Assembly (NCBI GenBank): GCA_000719025.1
Contig: JODP01000013.1
Span: 612,159-676,158 of the forward strand
DNA from: Kineosporia aurantiaca JCM 3230
GTDB lineage: Bacteria; Actinomycetota; Actinomycetes; Actinomycetales; Kineosporiaceae
DNA: 64,000 bases
Direction: 5' to 3'
Shown here: piece by piece, positions 49,102-58,058 of the stretch
Numbering within the stretch: the first letter of the stretch is position 1
Layout of the letters: each line of letters opens with the position of its first letter
Notes under the pieces: model-generated
Told to the model about the DNA's origin: nothing
What the model saw: the letters and a program-made list of their open reading frames with translations, nothing else
The model's database searches: none
Made by a program: the position numbers and the translations under genes

Positions 49102-49623
49102 TCAATTGCCCGGAAGGGCGATGCGCTGACCGGCCGCCACGGCGGGATCGGTCAGGGCGTTGAGTTTCATGATGTCGGCGATCGTGTCACCGCGGTCGGC
49201 CCCGGGGGCGATCTCCCCCGCGATGCCCCAGAGCGTCTCGCCCGGGAGGACCGTGCGATAGCTGTGCGAGACGGGATGAACCTGCGACCCGGCCTCGGCC
49301 GGCCGGTTGATCAGCAGCACTCCGGCGATCACCGCAACGGTGGCCAGCAGCAGACCCCCGGCCCGCACCACCAGATGCCCGCGCCGGGTGAGCCGCAGCG
49401 GCCGGTGCTGAGAACGCTGCCCACGCTGAGGTTTCTGCGCCTGCCGCGGTTTCTGCGGTCGTTGAGGGGCGTGCCCGCGAGCCGGCACCGCCCGCTCACC
49501 CTCGCGGACGACCCGCAGCTGAGGGCGCCCGGCGGGGTGCCCCCCGGAATGATCAGAACGGCCGGGACGGGCGCGCTGCGCGACCCGATGACGGGTTGAC
49601 GGCGAAGCAATCGTCAGGCTCAT
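49102..49623 (-). CDS. LysM-domain membrane protein, SOS-regulated division inhibitor candidate
   Basis: 173 aa. A basic, low-complexity N-terminal region (RPQKPRQAQKPQRGQRS), one transmembrane helix (about 87-108, VVRAGGLLLATVAVIAGVLLI) and a C-terminal LysM domain (YRTVLPGETLWGIAGEIAPG ... LNALTDPAVAAGQRIALPG). It is divergent from lexA and shares its SOS boxes. The same position is held by M. tuberculosis Rv2719c (ChiZ), Bacillus yneA and Corynebacterium divS, SOS-induced genes that block division. By analogy this protein would delay septation after DNA damage. ATG 49623 has GGGAG and AGAGGA upstream. Confidence 0.85.
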   Translation of the reverse strand: MSLTIASPSTRHRVAQRARPGRSDHSGGHPAGRPQLRVVREGERAVPARGHAPQRPQKPRQAQKPQRGQRSQHRPLRLTRRGHLVVRAGGLLLATVAVIAGVLLINRPAEAGSQVHPVSHSYRTVLPGETLWGIAGEIAPGADRGDTIADIMKLNALTDPAVAAGQRIALPGN

Positions 49624-49669
49624 TCCTCTGACTCCCATCAGCGGACTAGGAACTCGGACCGATTCACGT

Positions 49670-49685
49670 TCGAACACAGGTTCGA
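49670..49685. promoter_or_regulatory. LexA SOS box (LysM-gene side)
   Basis: TCGAACACAGGTTCGA fits the actinobacterial SOS consensus TCGAAC-N4-GTTCGA exactly. It lies 47 bp upstream of the LysM gene start. Confidence 0.9.
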
Positions 49686-49737
49686 TCGAACGCATGTCCA
49701 ATGTCTACCACCCACCACCGACAATCTCGCGACACGT

Positions 49738-49753
49738 TCGAACACTTGTTTGA
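49738..49753. promoter_or_regulatory. LexA SOS box (lexA side)
   Basis: TCGAACACTTGTTTGA matches the SOS consensus with one mismatch and lies 72 bp upstream of the lexA start, as expected for autoregulation. Confidence 0.85.
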
Positions 49754-49824
49754 AAGTGTCGCCGCGCTTCCCTACGGTGATCGTGTCCGGCGGACCGCCG
49801 GGCACAGGGTCATGGAGGTGGCAG

Positions 49825-50577
49825 ATGGCAGACGATCCGACCGCCGGCGCGGCGGTATCGGAGAAGGGGGGCGCGACGGTGCGCACGCTCCCCGACGGGC
49901 CCCCGGACGGCGACGGTCTCACCGTGCGCCAGCGACGGGTGCTGGAGACCATCCGGGAGACCGTCGACCGGCGGGGCTACCCGCCCACCATGCGCGAGAT
50001 CGGTGAGGCCGTCGGCCTGACCAGCCCGAGCAGCGTGGCCCACCAGCTGTCCAGTCTGGAGAAGAAGGGCTTCGTCCGGCGCGACCCGAACCGGCCGCGG
50101 GCGATCGAGGTGATCATGCCGGGCGAGCGCCCGGCCGCGTCCCGCTCGGCGGCGGCCAAGGCGGCTTTCACGGAGGAGAGCGCCCGCAACGACGCGCAGC
50201 CCGCACCGTCCTACGTGCCCCTGGTCGGCCGGATCGCCGCCGGTGGCCCGATCCTGGCCGAGCAGGCCGTGGAGGACGTGTTCGCGCTGCCCCGGCAACT
50301 GGTCGGCGACGGCGAGCTGTTCCTGCTGAAGGTGGTCGGGGACTCGATGATCGAGGCGGCGATCTGCGACGGTGACCTGGTCGCGGTCCGCCGTCAGCCG
50401 GTGGCCGAGAACGGCGAGGTGGTCGCGGCGATGATCGACGGCGAGGCCACGGTGAAGACGTTCAAGCGGAAGGACGGGGACATCTGGCTGATGCCGCACA
50501 ACGCGGCCTACCAGCCGATTCCCGGTAACGACGCGACGATCCTGGGCCGCGTGGTCGCGGTCATGCGCCGGGTCTGA
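49825..50577 (+). CDS. lexA: SOS-response repressor LexA
   Basis: 250 aa. Winged helix-turn-helix (about 32-95: LTVRQRRVLETIRETVDRRGYPPTMREIG, then LTSPSSVAHQLSSLEKKGFV, quoted in parts) and an S24 peptidase domain with autocleavage site Ala139-Gly140 (RIAAGGP), catalytic Ser174 (GDSMIEA) and Lys211 (EATVKTF). RecA-DNA filaments trigger self-cleavage and derepression. ATG 49825 has GGAGG seven bases upstream. Two SOS boxes lie between it and the divergent LysM gene. Confidence 0.97.
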   Translation: MADDPTAGAAVSEKGGATVRTLPDGPPDGDGLTVRQRRVLETIRETVDRRGYPPTMREIGEAVGLTSPSSVAHQLSSLEKKGFVRRDPNRPRAIEVIMPGERPAASRSAAAKAAFTEESARNDAQPAPSYVPLVGRIAAGGPILAEQAVEDVFALPRQLVGDGELFLLKVVGDSMIEAAICDGDLVAVRRQPVAENGEVVAAMIDGEATVKTFKRKDGDIWLMPHNAAYQPIPGNDATILGRVVAVMRRV

Positions 50578-50602
50578 GCCCTCCACCGGAGCTCGGCCGG
50601 AG

Positions 50603-50633
50603 CCGGTCCCGCAGGTCTGCGCGGGGCCGGTTT
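50603..50633 (+). terminator. Hairpin terminator after lexA
   Basis: CCGGTCCCGC / GCGGGGCCGG (10-bp stem, one G-T pair), an 8-base loop, then TTT, begins 26 bases after the lexA stop. Confidence 0.7.
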
Positions 50634-50794
50634 CGCCATGTCCAGCTAGGTGTTCGCTGTGCGGCACGGCTCCGTTCGGGGGTTTCCGGACCATCCCGGC
50701 CGTGCCGGCTCCGGCGCCGCGCTAGTGTCCTCCGGACGTCAGGCGTGTTCCACTCCCGGCTACACGCCCCTCGCAAGTCAGGAAGGGTCGTTCT

Positions 50795-51058
50795 GTGTCC
50801 GATCCCGTGGTGGACCTCCGGGTCCTGGAACTCGACTCGACCGTGCGCGCCGTGGTCGCCCGCCAGCTGCGCGTTCCGGCCGACGAGCTGGCCGGCGAGA
50901 CCGCGCTGGACGAGACCGCCCTGGGTGAGGCCGCCCGGCCGCAGCTGCTGACCGCGATGGGCGAGGCGCTGGACGTGGCGTTCCCGGACGACTTCCTCGA
51001 CGGCGTCGTCACGATCACCGACCTGACCAGCGCCGTCCGGGTCTCCCTGCGGGCCTGA
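50795..51058 (+). CDS. Acyl-carrier-protein-like small protein lacking the attachment serine
   Basis: 87 aa. The spacing LELDSTVRAVVARQLRVPADEL - ALDETALGEAARPQLLTAMGEALDVAFPDDF - VVTITDLTSAV (quoted in parts) follows the four-helix ACP pattern, including an acidic FPDDF and a TITDL helix. The DSL motif that carries phosphopantetheine is replaced by GEAAR, so the protein should not be a working carrier. GTG start at 50795. It is convergent with the DinG-type gene. Mycobacteria also carry a short hypothetical protein near this position. Role unknown. Confidence 0.6.
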   Translation: MSDPVVDLRVLELDSTVRAVVARQLRVPADELAGETALDETALGEAARPQLLTAMGEALDVAFPDDFLDGVVTITDLTSAVRVSLRA

Positions 51059-51079
51059 ACCGCCTGAGAACCACCGGGC

Positions 51080-53194
51080 CTAGTCCCCCGCGGCCTCGTC
51101 GAGTCGCCGCAGGGCCCCGAGCACCACGTCCTTGTCCGTCGTGGTCCAGAACGGCGGCAACGAGGCCCGGAGGAAACCGCCGTACCGGGCCGTGGCCAGG
51201 CGGGGGTCGAGCACCGCAACCACGCCCTTGTCGGCCGAGGAGCGGATCAGCCGACCCACCCCCTGGGCCAGCCGGAGCGCGGCGTGGGTGGCCGCGACGG
51301 ACATGAAGCCGTTGCCGCCCGCCTTGGCCACCGCCCGCTGCCGGGCCGAGGCCAGCGGATCGTCCGGGCGCGGGAACGGGATCCGGTCCACCACCACCAG
51401 CTGGCAGCTGGGCCCGGGCACGTCCACCCCCTGCCACAGCGTCAGGGTGCCGAACAGGCAGGTCCGCGGATCCGCGGCGAACTCCTTGACCAGGGTGTTC
51501 ATGCTGTCGTCGCCCTGGCACAGAATCGGCACGTCGAGCCGGGTGCGCAGCTCCTCAGCGGCCGCCTCGGCCGCCCGACGGGAGGAGAACAGCCCCAGCG
51601 TGCGCCCGCCGGCGGCCTTGATCAGCTCCTCCAGCTCGTCCATGGCCTGGGGCGAGGATCCCTCCCGGCCCGGCTGGGGCAGGTGCTTGGCCAGGTAGAG
51701 AATGCCCTGCTTGGGGTAGTCGAACGGACTGCCGACGTCCAGGCCGGTCCACTCCGGCGCGTCCTCTCCGCCGAGCCCCACCGAACCAGCCGCGGAGTCG
51801 AAAGTGCCGCCGATCGTCAGCGTGGCCGAGGTCAGCACCACTGTGCGGTCGCTGAACAGGCGCTCGCGCAGCAACCCGGCCACCGACAGCGGCGCCACCT
51901 GCAGACTGACCCGCTCACCACCGTCCGGCCGCCGGGAGCGCGACACCCAGATCACGTCGTAGGCCTGGGCCTGGGCCGCCGCCTGGATGAACCGTTCGGC
52001 CACGTCGAAGACCTCGGTGACCGCCGCTTTGGCGACCTGCAGAGCGCCGTCCGACTCACCGCCCTTGTCGTCCTTCGCCAGCTGCTGGATCGACGAGGTG
52101 ACGGCCCGGGCCGTGTCCCGGACCTGGGAGATCGCGGCCAGAAGGCCCTCCGGCACCCCGCTCTCCAGGCGCCCGGCCGGCATCCCGTCGAGCACCGCCT
52201 CGAGCGTCTCGCCGGCCACCTCGAGCATCGTGGTGTCGCCGACCCCGACCCGGCGGGCGCCCCGGGCCGCCGACTCCACCGTGGCCGCCGTCATCTCGTC
52301 CGTCGTCACCGAGGTGACCCGATCCGCGAACTCGTGCGCCTCGTCCAGAACCAGGACGTCGTGTTCCGGCAGCATCGCCCGGCCCTCGAACGAGTCGATC
52401 GCGACCAGCGCGTGGTTGGTCACCACGATGTCCACGTCCCGGGCCCGCTCGCGGGCGATCTCGACGTGACACTCCCCGGCCATCGGGCAGCGTGAGGCCC
52501 CGAGGCACTCGTGAGCGCTGACCGAGACCTGCCGCCAGGCCTTCTCCGAGACCCCGGGCACCAGTTCGTCGCGGTCACCGGTGCGGGTGGTCTCCGCCCA
52601 CTCCCGCAGCCGGACCACCTCGCGGCCGAGCTTGCCGGTCGCCGCGCTGAAGGTGACCCCGACGTTCGGCGTTGGGTGGTTCACGCCCTTGTCGGTCTGG
52701 TCCACCACGGGCAGCTCGGCCGGGGCGTCGAACAGCGCGTCGTCGTCTGGGAAACCACCGGCCAGCTTGTGCACGCAGACGTAGTTGCGGCGCCCCTTGA
52801 CCAGCTGCCAACTGGGAGAGCGGCCGAGCTCACCGGTCAGGGCGCCGACCAGCCGGGGCAGGTCCCGCTCGACGACCTGCGCCTGCAGTGCCAGGGTGGC
52901 GGTCGAGATCACCACCGGGCGCTCGGAGTTCACCGCCTTCTTGGCCGCGGGCACCAGGTAGCCGAGCGACTTGCCGGTGCCGGTCCCGGCCTGGACCAGC
53001 AGGTGCCTACGGGCGTTGATCGCCTCGTCGACGGCCTCGGCCATCTGCACCTGACCCTCGCGCGGCACCCCGCCGATCTCGGCCACAGCGGCCGACAGCA
53101 ACTTGCTGACCCGGCGTTTGCGGCCCTTCTTCGGCTTGCTCTCCGGGTCCTCCTCGATCCGCTCGTCCGGCTCGGGATCAGGGGAGGAAGCCAT
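51080..53194 (-). CDS. dinG: DinG-type (XPD-like) ATP-dependent DNA helicase
   Basis: 704 aa. A basic leader (KPKKGRKRR) is followed by Walker A GTGTGKS (70-76), NYVCVHK and HECLGASRCPMAGEC, whose four cysteines would hold the [4Fe-4S] cluster of XPD/DinG helicases, LVLDEAHEFADR (DEAH box), and C-terminal motifs TLWQGVDVPG, VVVDRIPFPRPDDP and GVGRLIRSSADKG. It unwinds R-loops, D-loops or G-quadruplexes during repair. ATG 53194 was chosen at the first family-like residues; no clear ribosome-binding site precedes it, so it may be leaderless. Confidence 0.9.
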   Translation of the reverse strand: MASSPDPEPDERIEEDPESKPKKGRKRRVSKLLSAAVAEIGGVPREGQVQMAEAVDEAINARRHLLVQAGTGTGKSLGYLVPAAKKAVNSERPVVISTATLALQAQVVERDLPRLVGALTGELGRSPSWQLVKGRRNYVCVHKLAGGFPDDDALFDAPAELPVVDQTDKGVNHPTPNVGVTFSAATGKLGREVVRLREWAETTRTGDRDELVPGVSEKAWRQVSVSAHECLGASRCPMAGECHVEIARERARDVDIVVTNHALVAIDSFEGRAMLPEHDVLVLDEAHEFADRVTSVTTDEMTAATVESAARGARRVGVGDTTMLEVAGETLEAVLDGMPAGRLESGVPEGLLAAISQVRDTARAVTSSIQQLAKDDKGGESDGALQVAKAAVTEVFDVAERFIQAAAQAQAYDVIWVSRSRRPDGGERVSLQVAPLSVAGLLRERLFSDRTVVLTSATLTIGGTFDSAAGSVGLGGEDAPEWTGLDVGSPFDYPKQGILYLAKHLPQPGREGSSPQAMDELEELIKAAGGRTLGLFSSRRAAEAAAEELRTRLDVPILCQGDDSMNTLVKEFAADPRTCLFGTLTLWQGVDVPGPSCQLVVVDRIPFPRPDDPLASARQRAVAKAGGNGFMSVAATHAALRLAQGVGRLIRSSADKGVVAVLDPRLATARYGGFLRASLPPFWTTTDKDVVLGALRRLDEAAGD

Positions 53195-53324
53195 CGGACC
53201 AGCGTAGCCGCAGGTACTCCAAAGACCTGAATATGCCGCTGGGGCACCATCCAAACCGCCCCCGTACTGCACCTTGGTGACTAGCGCGGTCGGCGCACGG
53301 CGGGAACGGCGGAGGAGCAAGCGG

Positions 53325-53891
53325 ATGAGCACCACCCGGCGGATCGGGACCAGCGCGGTCCGAAGGGCCCCGGAGTGCCGCCAGGACCTGCTGTTCAGCG
53401 CCGAGGTGGGGAACCGGGCGCCGGTCCGGCGACCCCGGGCGGTCTCCGGGGCGAGCCAGGGGCTGTTGTCCTGGACGCTCGAGGCGGGCGACGCGGCGCG
53501 GGTCCCGAAGGTACGGCGCCGGGTGATGACGGCGCTCCGGGGCCGGGCCGCGGCCGGGAGCGACCTCGACTCCGCCGAGCTGGTGGTGGCCGAGCTGCTG
53601 AACAATGCCCTGGCCCACACCGCGGGACCGGTCTGGGTCGCGCTGAGCTGGGACGGTCCGCATCCCCTGCTCAGCGTGACCGACCTCGGACCGGGCTTCG
53701 CCGACCGCCCGGAACTGCTGCTCCCCCGGTTGCCCGAGGACGCGCTCGCCGAACACGGGCGCGGGCTCTACCTGGTCGCTCTCCTGACCCACGACCTGGC
53801 CGTGACCCCGCGCCCGACGGGCGGTTCCGTGGTCTCGGTGACGCTGAAACTGCAGCGCCGCGCCAACCCCGGAACCACCCTGGGCGATTAG
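53325..53891 (+). CDS. HATPase-fold protein (anti-sigma-factor kinase/regulator type)
   Basis: 188 aa. A basic N-terminal stretch precedes a compact GHKL ATPase domain: ELVVAELLNNALAHTAGPV (N box), VTDLGPGFADRP (G1) and HGRGLYLVALL (G2), without a histidine-phosphotransfer helix. Such single-domain proteins are usually RsbW/SpoIIAB-like anti-sigma regulators. No sigma factor or anti-anti-sigma factor is adjacent. ATG 53325 follows GGAGGAG. Its stop codon overlaps that of hflX. Confidence 0.8.
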   Translation: MSTTRRIGTSAVRRAPECRQDLLFSAEVGNRAPVRRPRAVSGASQGLLSWTLEAGDAARVPKVRRRVMTALRGRAAAGSDLDSAELVVAELLNNALAHTAGPVWVALSWDGPHPLLSVTDLGPGFADRPELLLPRLPEDALAEHGRGLYLVALLTHDLAVTPRPTGGSVVSVTLKLQRRANPGTTLGD

Positions 53892-55423
53892 GAGACCGGA
53901 GTCTCCGCCCGGAACGGCTCCAACAGGAAGGCCAGGCCCCCGCTGACCCGGGCGTTGATCCGGGTGCCGTCCGCGCCGTGCTCGGACGAGATGACCTCGC
54001 CGCGCTCGTGGATCTTGCTCACCAGGTCGCCGCGGTCGTACGGGACCAGCACGTCGACCGTGACGTCGGGGCGGGGCAGCTCGTCCTGGATCAGGTCCAG
54101 CAGCTTGTCGATGCCCTCCCCGGTCCGGGCGGACACGGCGATCACCCGCGGCTCGCGCAGCAGCAGCCGGTCGATCACCTCCGGGTCGGCCGCGTCCGTC
54201 TTGTTGATCACGACGATCTCCTTGGGGACGTCGCCGCGCAGCTCGGCCAGCACCGAGCGGACCGCGCTGATCTGGCCCTCCGGGTCCGGGTGACTGCCGT
54301 CCACCACGTGCAGCAGCAGGTCCGAGTTGCTGACCTCCTCCAGGGTCGAGCGGAACGCCTCGACCAGCTGGGTGGGCAGGCTGCGGACGAACCCCACGGT
54401 GTCGGCCAGGGTGAACTCGCGCCCGTCCGGGGTCATCGCCCGGCGGATCGTCGGGTCCAGGGTGGCGAACAGCGCGTTCTCCACCAGCACGCCCGCCCCG
54501 GTGAGCCGGTTCAGCAGGCTGGACTTGCCGGCGTTCGTGTAGCCGGCGATGGCGACGGCCGGCACCGCGTTGCGGCGACGGGAGTCGCGCATCATCACCC
54601 GCGACGTCTTCATCTCCGTGATCTCGCGCCGCAGCTTCGCCATCTTGGTGCGGATGCGCCGCCGGTCGAGCTCGATCTTGGTCTCACCGGGACCGCGCGA
54701 GCCCATCCCGTTACCGGCGCCCACCTGGCCACCGGCCTGACGGGACATCGACTCACCCCAGCCGCGCAGGCGCGGCAGCAGGTACTCGTACTGGGCGAGC
54801 TCGACCTGCGCCTTGCCCTCCTTGGACTTGGCGTGCTGGGCGAAGATGTCGAGGATGAGCGCGGTCCGGTCGATGACCTTGACCTTCACCACGTCCTCCA
54901 GACCACGCCGCTGCGAGGGCGAGAGCTCGCCGTCGCAGATCACGGTGTCGGCGCCGGTGGCGTCCACGATGCCGCGCAGCTCCTCGGCCTTGCCCTTGCC
55001 CAGGTAGGTACCCGGGTCGGGCGACTGGCGCCGCTGCAGGACACCGTCCAGGATCTGCGACCCGGCCGTCTCGGCCAGGGCCGCCAGCTCCCGGATGGAG
55101 TTCTCGGCGTCGGTCGTGGTTCCGGTGGTCCAGACCCCGGCGAGCACGACCTTCTCCAGGCGCAGCTGCCGGTACTCGACCTCGGTGACATCCTCGAGTT
55201 CGGTCGACAGCCCGGAGACTCGCCGCAATGCCTGGCGGTCGGCCAGGTCCGTCTGGTCCCCGTCGTGCTCGGCCCAGCGGGTACTTCCCTCGGCCAGCGC
55301 CGTCCCTTGGCGGGACAGAATGCGCTCCACGGCCTCGCTGCGGTCGGCGGTGCTGCGATCCTTGATACTCAGGGCATTCCTCCGTAGTTCGGTCGGCTGG
55401 ACGTACGGCATCCAGCCTTGCAC
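53888..55423 (-). CDS. hflX: Ribosome-associated GTPase HflX
   Basis: 511 aa. HflX-specific N-terminal nucleotide-binding domain (PGTYLGKGKAEELRGIV, CDGELSPSQRRGLED) with a glycine-rich linker (GGQVGAGNGMGSRGPGE), then the G domain: GYTNAGKSSLLN (G1), LADTVGFVRSLP (G3), VVINKTD (G4) and VSARTGEG (G5). HflX splits stalled or hibernating 70S ribosomes; in mycobacteria it affects macrolide tolerance and hypoxic dormancy. GTG 55423 is used; ATG 55411 is an alternative. Confidence 0.95.
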   Translation of the reverse strand: MQGWMPYVQPTELRRNALSIKDRSTADRSEAVERILSRQGTALAEGSTRWAEHDGDQTDLADRQALRRVSGLSTELEDVTEVEYRQLRLEKVVLAGVWTTGTTTDAENSIRELAALAETAGSQILDGVLQRRQSPDPGTYLGKGKAEELRGIVDATGADTVICDGELSPSQRRGLEDVVKVKVIDRTALILDIFAQHAKSKEGKAQVELAQYEYLLPRLRGWGESMSRQAGGQVGAGNGMGSRGPGETKIELDRRRIRTKMAKLRREITEMKTSRVMMRDSRRRNAVPAVAIAGYTNAGKSSLLNRLTGAGVLVENALFATLDPTIRRAMTPDGREFTLADTVGFVRSLPTQLVEAFRSTLEEVSNSDLLLHVVDGSHPDPEGQISAVRSVLAELRGDVPKEIVVINKTDAADPEVIDRLLLREPRVIAVSARTGEGIDKLLDLIQDELPRPDVTVDVLVPYDRGDLVSKIHERGEVISSEHGADGTRINARVSGGLAFLLEPFRAETPVS

Positions 55424-55510
55424 GTCAACACCGCAGGTGGCGAGGGAGATTCCCGAGGGGTTCGCCGGGTGGGCCGGAACCGCCGGCGGCGGGGCCTAGG
55501 CTTTCCCGTG

Positions 55511-56152
55511 ATGACCAGCGAAGCAGGCGAAGTCCCCGACGAGGGCGCCCATTATTTCCGTACCCCAAAAGGGTCCTCCGCGCGGCAGGACGTGGAGATC
55601 ACGCTCGCCGGGCGTGAGCTCACCGTCACCACCGCCGGTGGCGTGTTCAGCGGTGACCGCATCGACCTGGGCACCCGGGTGCTGCTGCGGGAGGTGCCTC
55701 CACCGCCGCCCGAGGGTGATCTGCTCGACCTCGGCTGCGGCTGGGGTCCGATCACCCTCAGCCAGGCCCTGCTGGCTCCCGCCGCGCGGGTGTGGGCGGT
55801 CGACGTGAACGAGCTCGCGCTCGAGCTGACCGGCCTGAACGCCCGTCGGGCGGGCGCTACGAGGGTCAAGGCGGTCACTCCCGACCAAGTCCCCGAAGAC
55901 GTCCGGTTCGCCGCGATCTGGTCGAACCCGCCGATCCGGGTGGGTAAGGCCGAACTGCACGCCATGCTGCTGCACTGGCTACCCCGCCTGCTGCCCGAGG
56001 CCGCGGCTCATTTGGTGGTACAGCGCAACCTCGGCGCCGACTCGCTGCACGGCTGGCTGCAGACCGAGCTTCCGTCGGGGTGGACGGTGGTGCGCGCGGG
56101 TAGCGCGAAGGGTTACCGGGTCTTGCGGGTCACGGCTCCTGCGGAGAATTGA
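55511..56152 (+). CDS. RsmC-like small-domain RNA methyltransferase
   Basis: 213 aa. The N-terminal part (HYFRTPKGSS, LTVTTAGGVFSGDRID) matches the region before the fold in RsmC/RsmG-like rRNA guanine-N2 methyltransferases. SAM binding is LLDLGCGWGPIT (motif I), AVDVNELALELT (acidic second motif), and the catalytic NPPI is in IWSNPPIRVGK. It most likely methylates G in 16S or 23S rRNA; the exact nucleotide is not predictable. ATG 55511 is preceded directly by an in-frame GTG. Confidence 0.87.
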   Translation: MTSEAGEVPDEGAHYFRTPKGSSARQDVEITLAGRELTVTTAGGVFSGDRIDLGTRVLLREVPPPPPEGDLLDLGCGWGPITLSQALLAPAARVWAVDVNELALELTGLNARRAGATRVKAVTPDQVPEDVRFAAIWSNPPIRVGKAELHAMLLHWLPRLLPEAAAHLVVQRNLGADSLHGWLQTELPSGWTVVRAGSAKGYRVLRVTAPAEN

Positions 56153-56206
56153 GGACGTCGGTGGGCACCGACCCGCTGACCGTCCCGGTGCCCACCACAA
56201 ACGTCC
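56153..56206. terminator. Bidirectional hairpin terminator
   Basis: An inner perfect 11-bp stem GGTGGGCACCG / CGGTGCCCACC and an outer GGACGT / ACGTCC lie between the methyltransferase and dapF, which converge. Confidence 0.7.
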
Positions 56207-56238
56207 TTCGTGATCATGCACCCCCGCCACCGGCGTCC

Positions 56239-57126
56239 TCAGTCGTCGACCAGCTGCCCCTCGGCAACGATGACGGCCGGCCCGGTGAGCTTGGCCGAGT
56301 CGCCTTCGCTGCCGGTACCTTCCACGTCCACGTAGAGAGTTCCGCCGGGCACATCCACTCGCCAGTGGTCCGGCGCCAGATTTCCGCCCCAAGCCCGAGC
56401 AGCAAGCGCCGCGGCGACTGTTCCGGTTCCGCAGGAACGCGTTTCACCCGACCCTCGCTCGTGCACCCGCATCTTCAGGTGGCCGAGTTCGGCCAGGACA
56501 CTCTGGTCGTGCAGCGGCACCACGATTTCGACGTTGGTGCCGTTCGGCGGGGCCGGATCGACGATCGGCGGCACGCTCAGGTCGAGCGACTCCAGCGCCT
56601 CGACATCAGGTAGCACCACCACCACGTGCGGATTGCTCAGCGCAATGGAAAGACCCGGTAGCGGTGGCATTCCGGGGAAGGTGACCTTCACGTCCCCGCC
56701 GGAGGCGATGGCGGCCGGTCCCCCGGCAACCCGCCACTCCCCCAGGTCGGCGGAGTACAGGTCGCCGCGACGGCGCACCGGCATCACCCCGCCCCGCGTG
56801 GCGATCGATACCTCTTCCCCGTCTTCCAGTTGCACCCAACCCCGGCGCAGAAGATGGGCGACGAACACTCGAATCCCGTTGCCGCACATTTCGGCGGCGC
56901 TGCCGTCCGAGTTCCAGTAGTCCATGAACCACTCGGCGCCCGTTTCCGAGCCGCCCTGGCCGGCGGCGGCGCTACGGACGACGCGGATCACGCCGTCAGC
57001 ACCTATCCCGCCCCGGCGATCGGCGAGATGGCGGATCAGCTCAGGCGTCAGATCGACGCGGCCTTCCGGGTCGTCGAGCAGCACGAAGTCGTTCTCGGTG
57101 CCATGGCCTTTCACGAACGTGGTCAC
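56239..57126 (-). CDS. dapF: Diaminopimelate epimerase
   Basis: 295 aa; converts LL- to meso-diaminopimelate for lysine and peptidoglycan synthesis. Both catalytic cysteines are present in MCGNGIRVF and RSCGTGTVAAAL. The N-terminus FVKGHGTENDFVLLDDPEG is typical. GTG 57126 overlaps the miaA stop as GTGA, so dapF is translated after miaA in one operon. Confidence 0.97.
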   Translation of the reverse strand: MTTFVKGHGTENDFVLLDDPEGRVDLTPELIRHLADRRGGIGADGVIRVVRSAAAGQGGSETGAEWFMDYWNSDGSAAEMCGNGIRVFVAHLLRRGWVQLEDGEEVSIATRGGVMPVRRRGDLYSADLGEWRVAGGPAAIASGGDVKVTFPGMPPLPGLSIALSNPHVVVVLPDVEALESLDLSVPPIVDPAPPNGTNVEIVVPLHDQSVLAELGHLKMRVHERGSGETRSCGTGTVAAALAARAWGGNLAPDHWRVDVPGGTLYVDVEGTGSEGDSAKLTGPAVIVAEGQLVDD

Positions 57127-58058
57127 GGGGTAAGGCTACGCGTGCCGGTGATCGCCGCGAGCGCCTGAGCCCGCAGATCCGGGGCGCCGTACGGCAACCA
57201 GGTGACGCGCTGATCCCGCCGGAACCAGGACTCCTGCCGCCGGGCGAACTTCCGGGTCGAGTTCACCGTGTCCACCTGGGCCTCGACCTCGTCCAGTTCA
57301 CCCTCAAGCATCCGCAGCACCTGGGCGTAACCCAACGCGCGAGGCGCGGTCTTCCCGTCCAGAAGACCCTCGGACACGAGCCGAACGGTCTCCTCGACCA
57401 GCCCGTCCCGCCACATCTGCACGACCCGGGCCGCAATCCGGTCGTCCAGCTGGTCCCGCGGAGCATCCAGACCGACCTGGACCGCCGGGACGTCGTACTC
57501 CGGCTTGGGCAGAGTCGCGCTGAACGGACGCCCGGTCAGCTCGATCACTTCGAGAGCCCGGACGATCCGCCGCAGATTGCCGGGCAGGATGGCGATCGCG
57601 GCGGCTGGATCCTTCTCCGCCAGCCGACGATGCATCTCCTCCGCCCCCGCCTTCTCCCCCTCGCGCTCCAACCGCAGCCGGATCCGGGGGTCGGTGGGCG
57701 GGATCTCGAGCTGGTCGAGCACTGCTCTTACGTACAGTCCCGATCCCCCGACCAGGATCGGCAGCTTCCCCCGAGCCAGGATCTCGTCGCGCGCCGCGCG
57801 GGCATCGCGCTGGTAGGCGGCCAGGCTCGCCTCTTCGGTGACATCAAGAACGTCGAGCAGGTAATGAGGGACGCCCCTACGCTCGGCTACCGGCAACTTG
57901 GCGGTGCCGATGTCCATACCCCGATACAGCTGCATCGCGTCCGCATTGATGATCTCGCCGTCCAGCGCCTCGGCGAGATCCAGCGCCAGCTCAGACTTTC
58001 CACTGGCCGTCGGTCCCACCACGGCGACGATCCGGGGCTTCACGGGTGCCTCGCTCAT
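57123..58058 (-). CDS. miaA: tRNA dimethylallyltransferase
   Basis: 311 aa; adds a dimethylallyl group to A37 of tRNAs reading UNN codons. P-loop VGPTASGKS (about 14-22), INADAMQLYRGMDIGTAK, LLDVLDVTEEASLAAYQRDAR, VGGSGLYVRA and C-terminal RKFARRQESWFRRD are typical. ATG 58058 overlaps the preceding gene's stop as ATGA. Genes run extradiol-like - miaA - dapF. Confidence 0.97.
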   Translation of the reverse strand: MSEAPVKPRIVAVVGPTASGKSELALDLAEALDGEIINADAMQLYRGMDIGTAKLPVAERRGVPHYLLDVLDVTEEASLAAYQRDARAARDEILARGKLPILVGGSGLYVRAVLDQLEIPPTDPRIRLRLEREGEKAGAEEMHRRLAEKDPAAAIAILPGNLRRIVRALEVIELTGRPFSATLPKPEYDVPAVQVGLDAPRDQLDDRIAARVVQMWRDGLVEETVRLVSEGLLDGKTAPRALGYAQVLRMLEGELDEVEAQVDTVNSTRKFARRQESWFRRDQRVTWLPYGAPDLRAQALAAITGTRSLTP

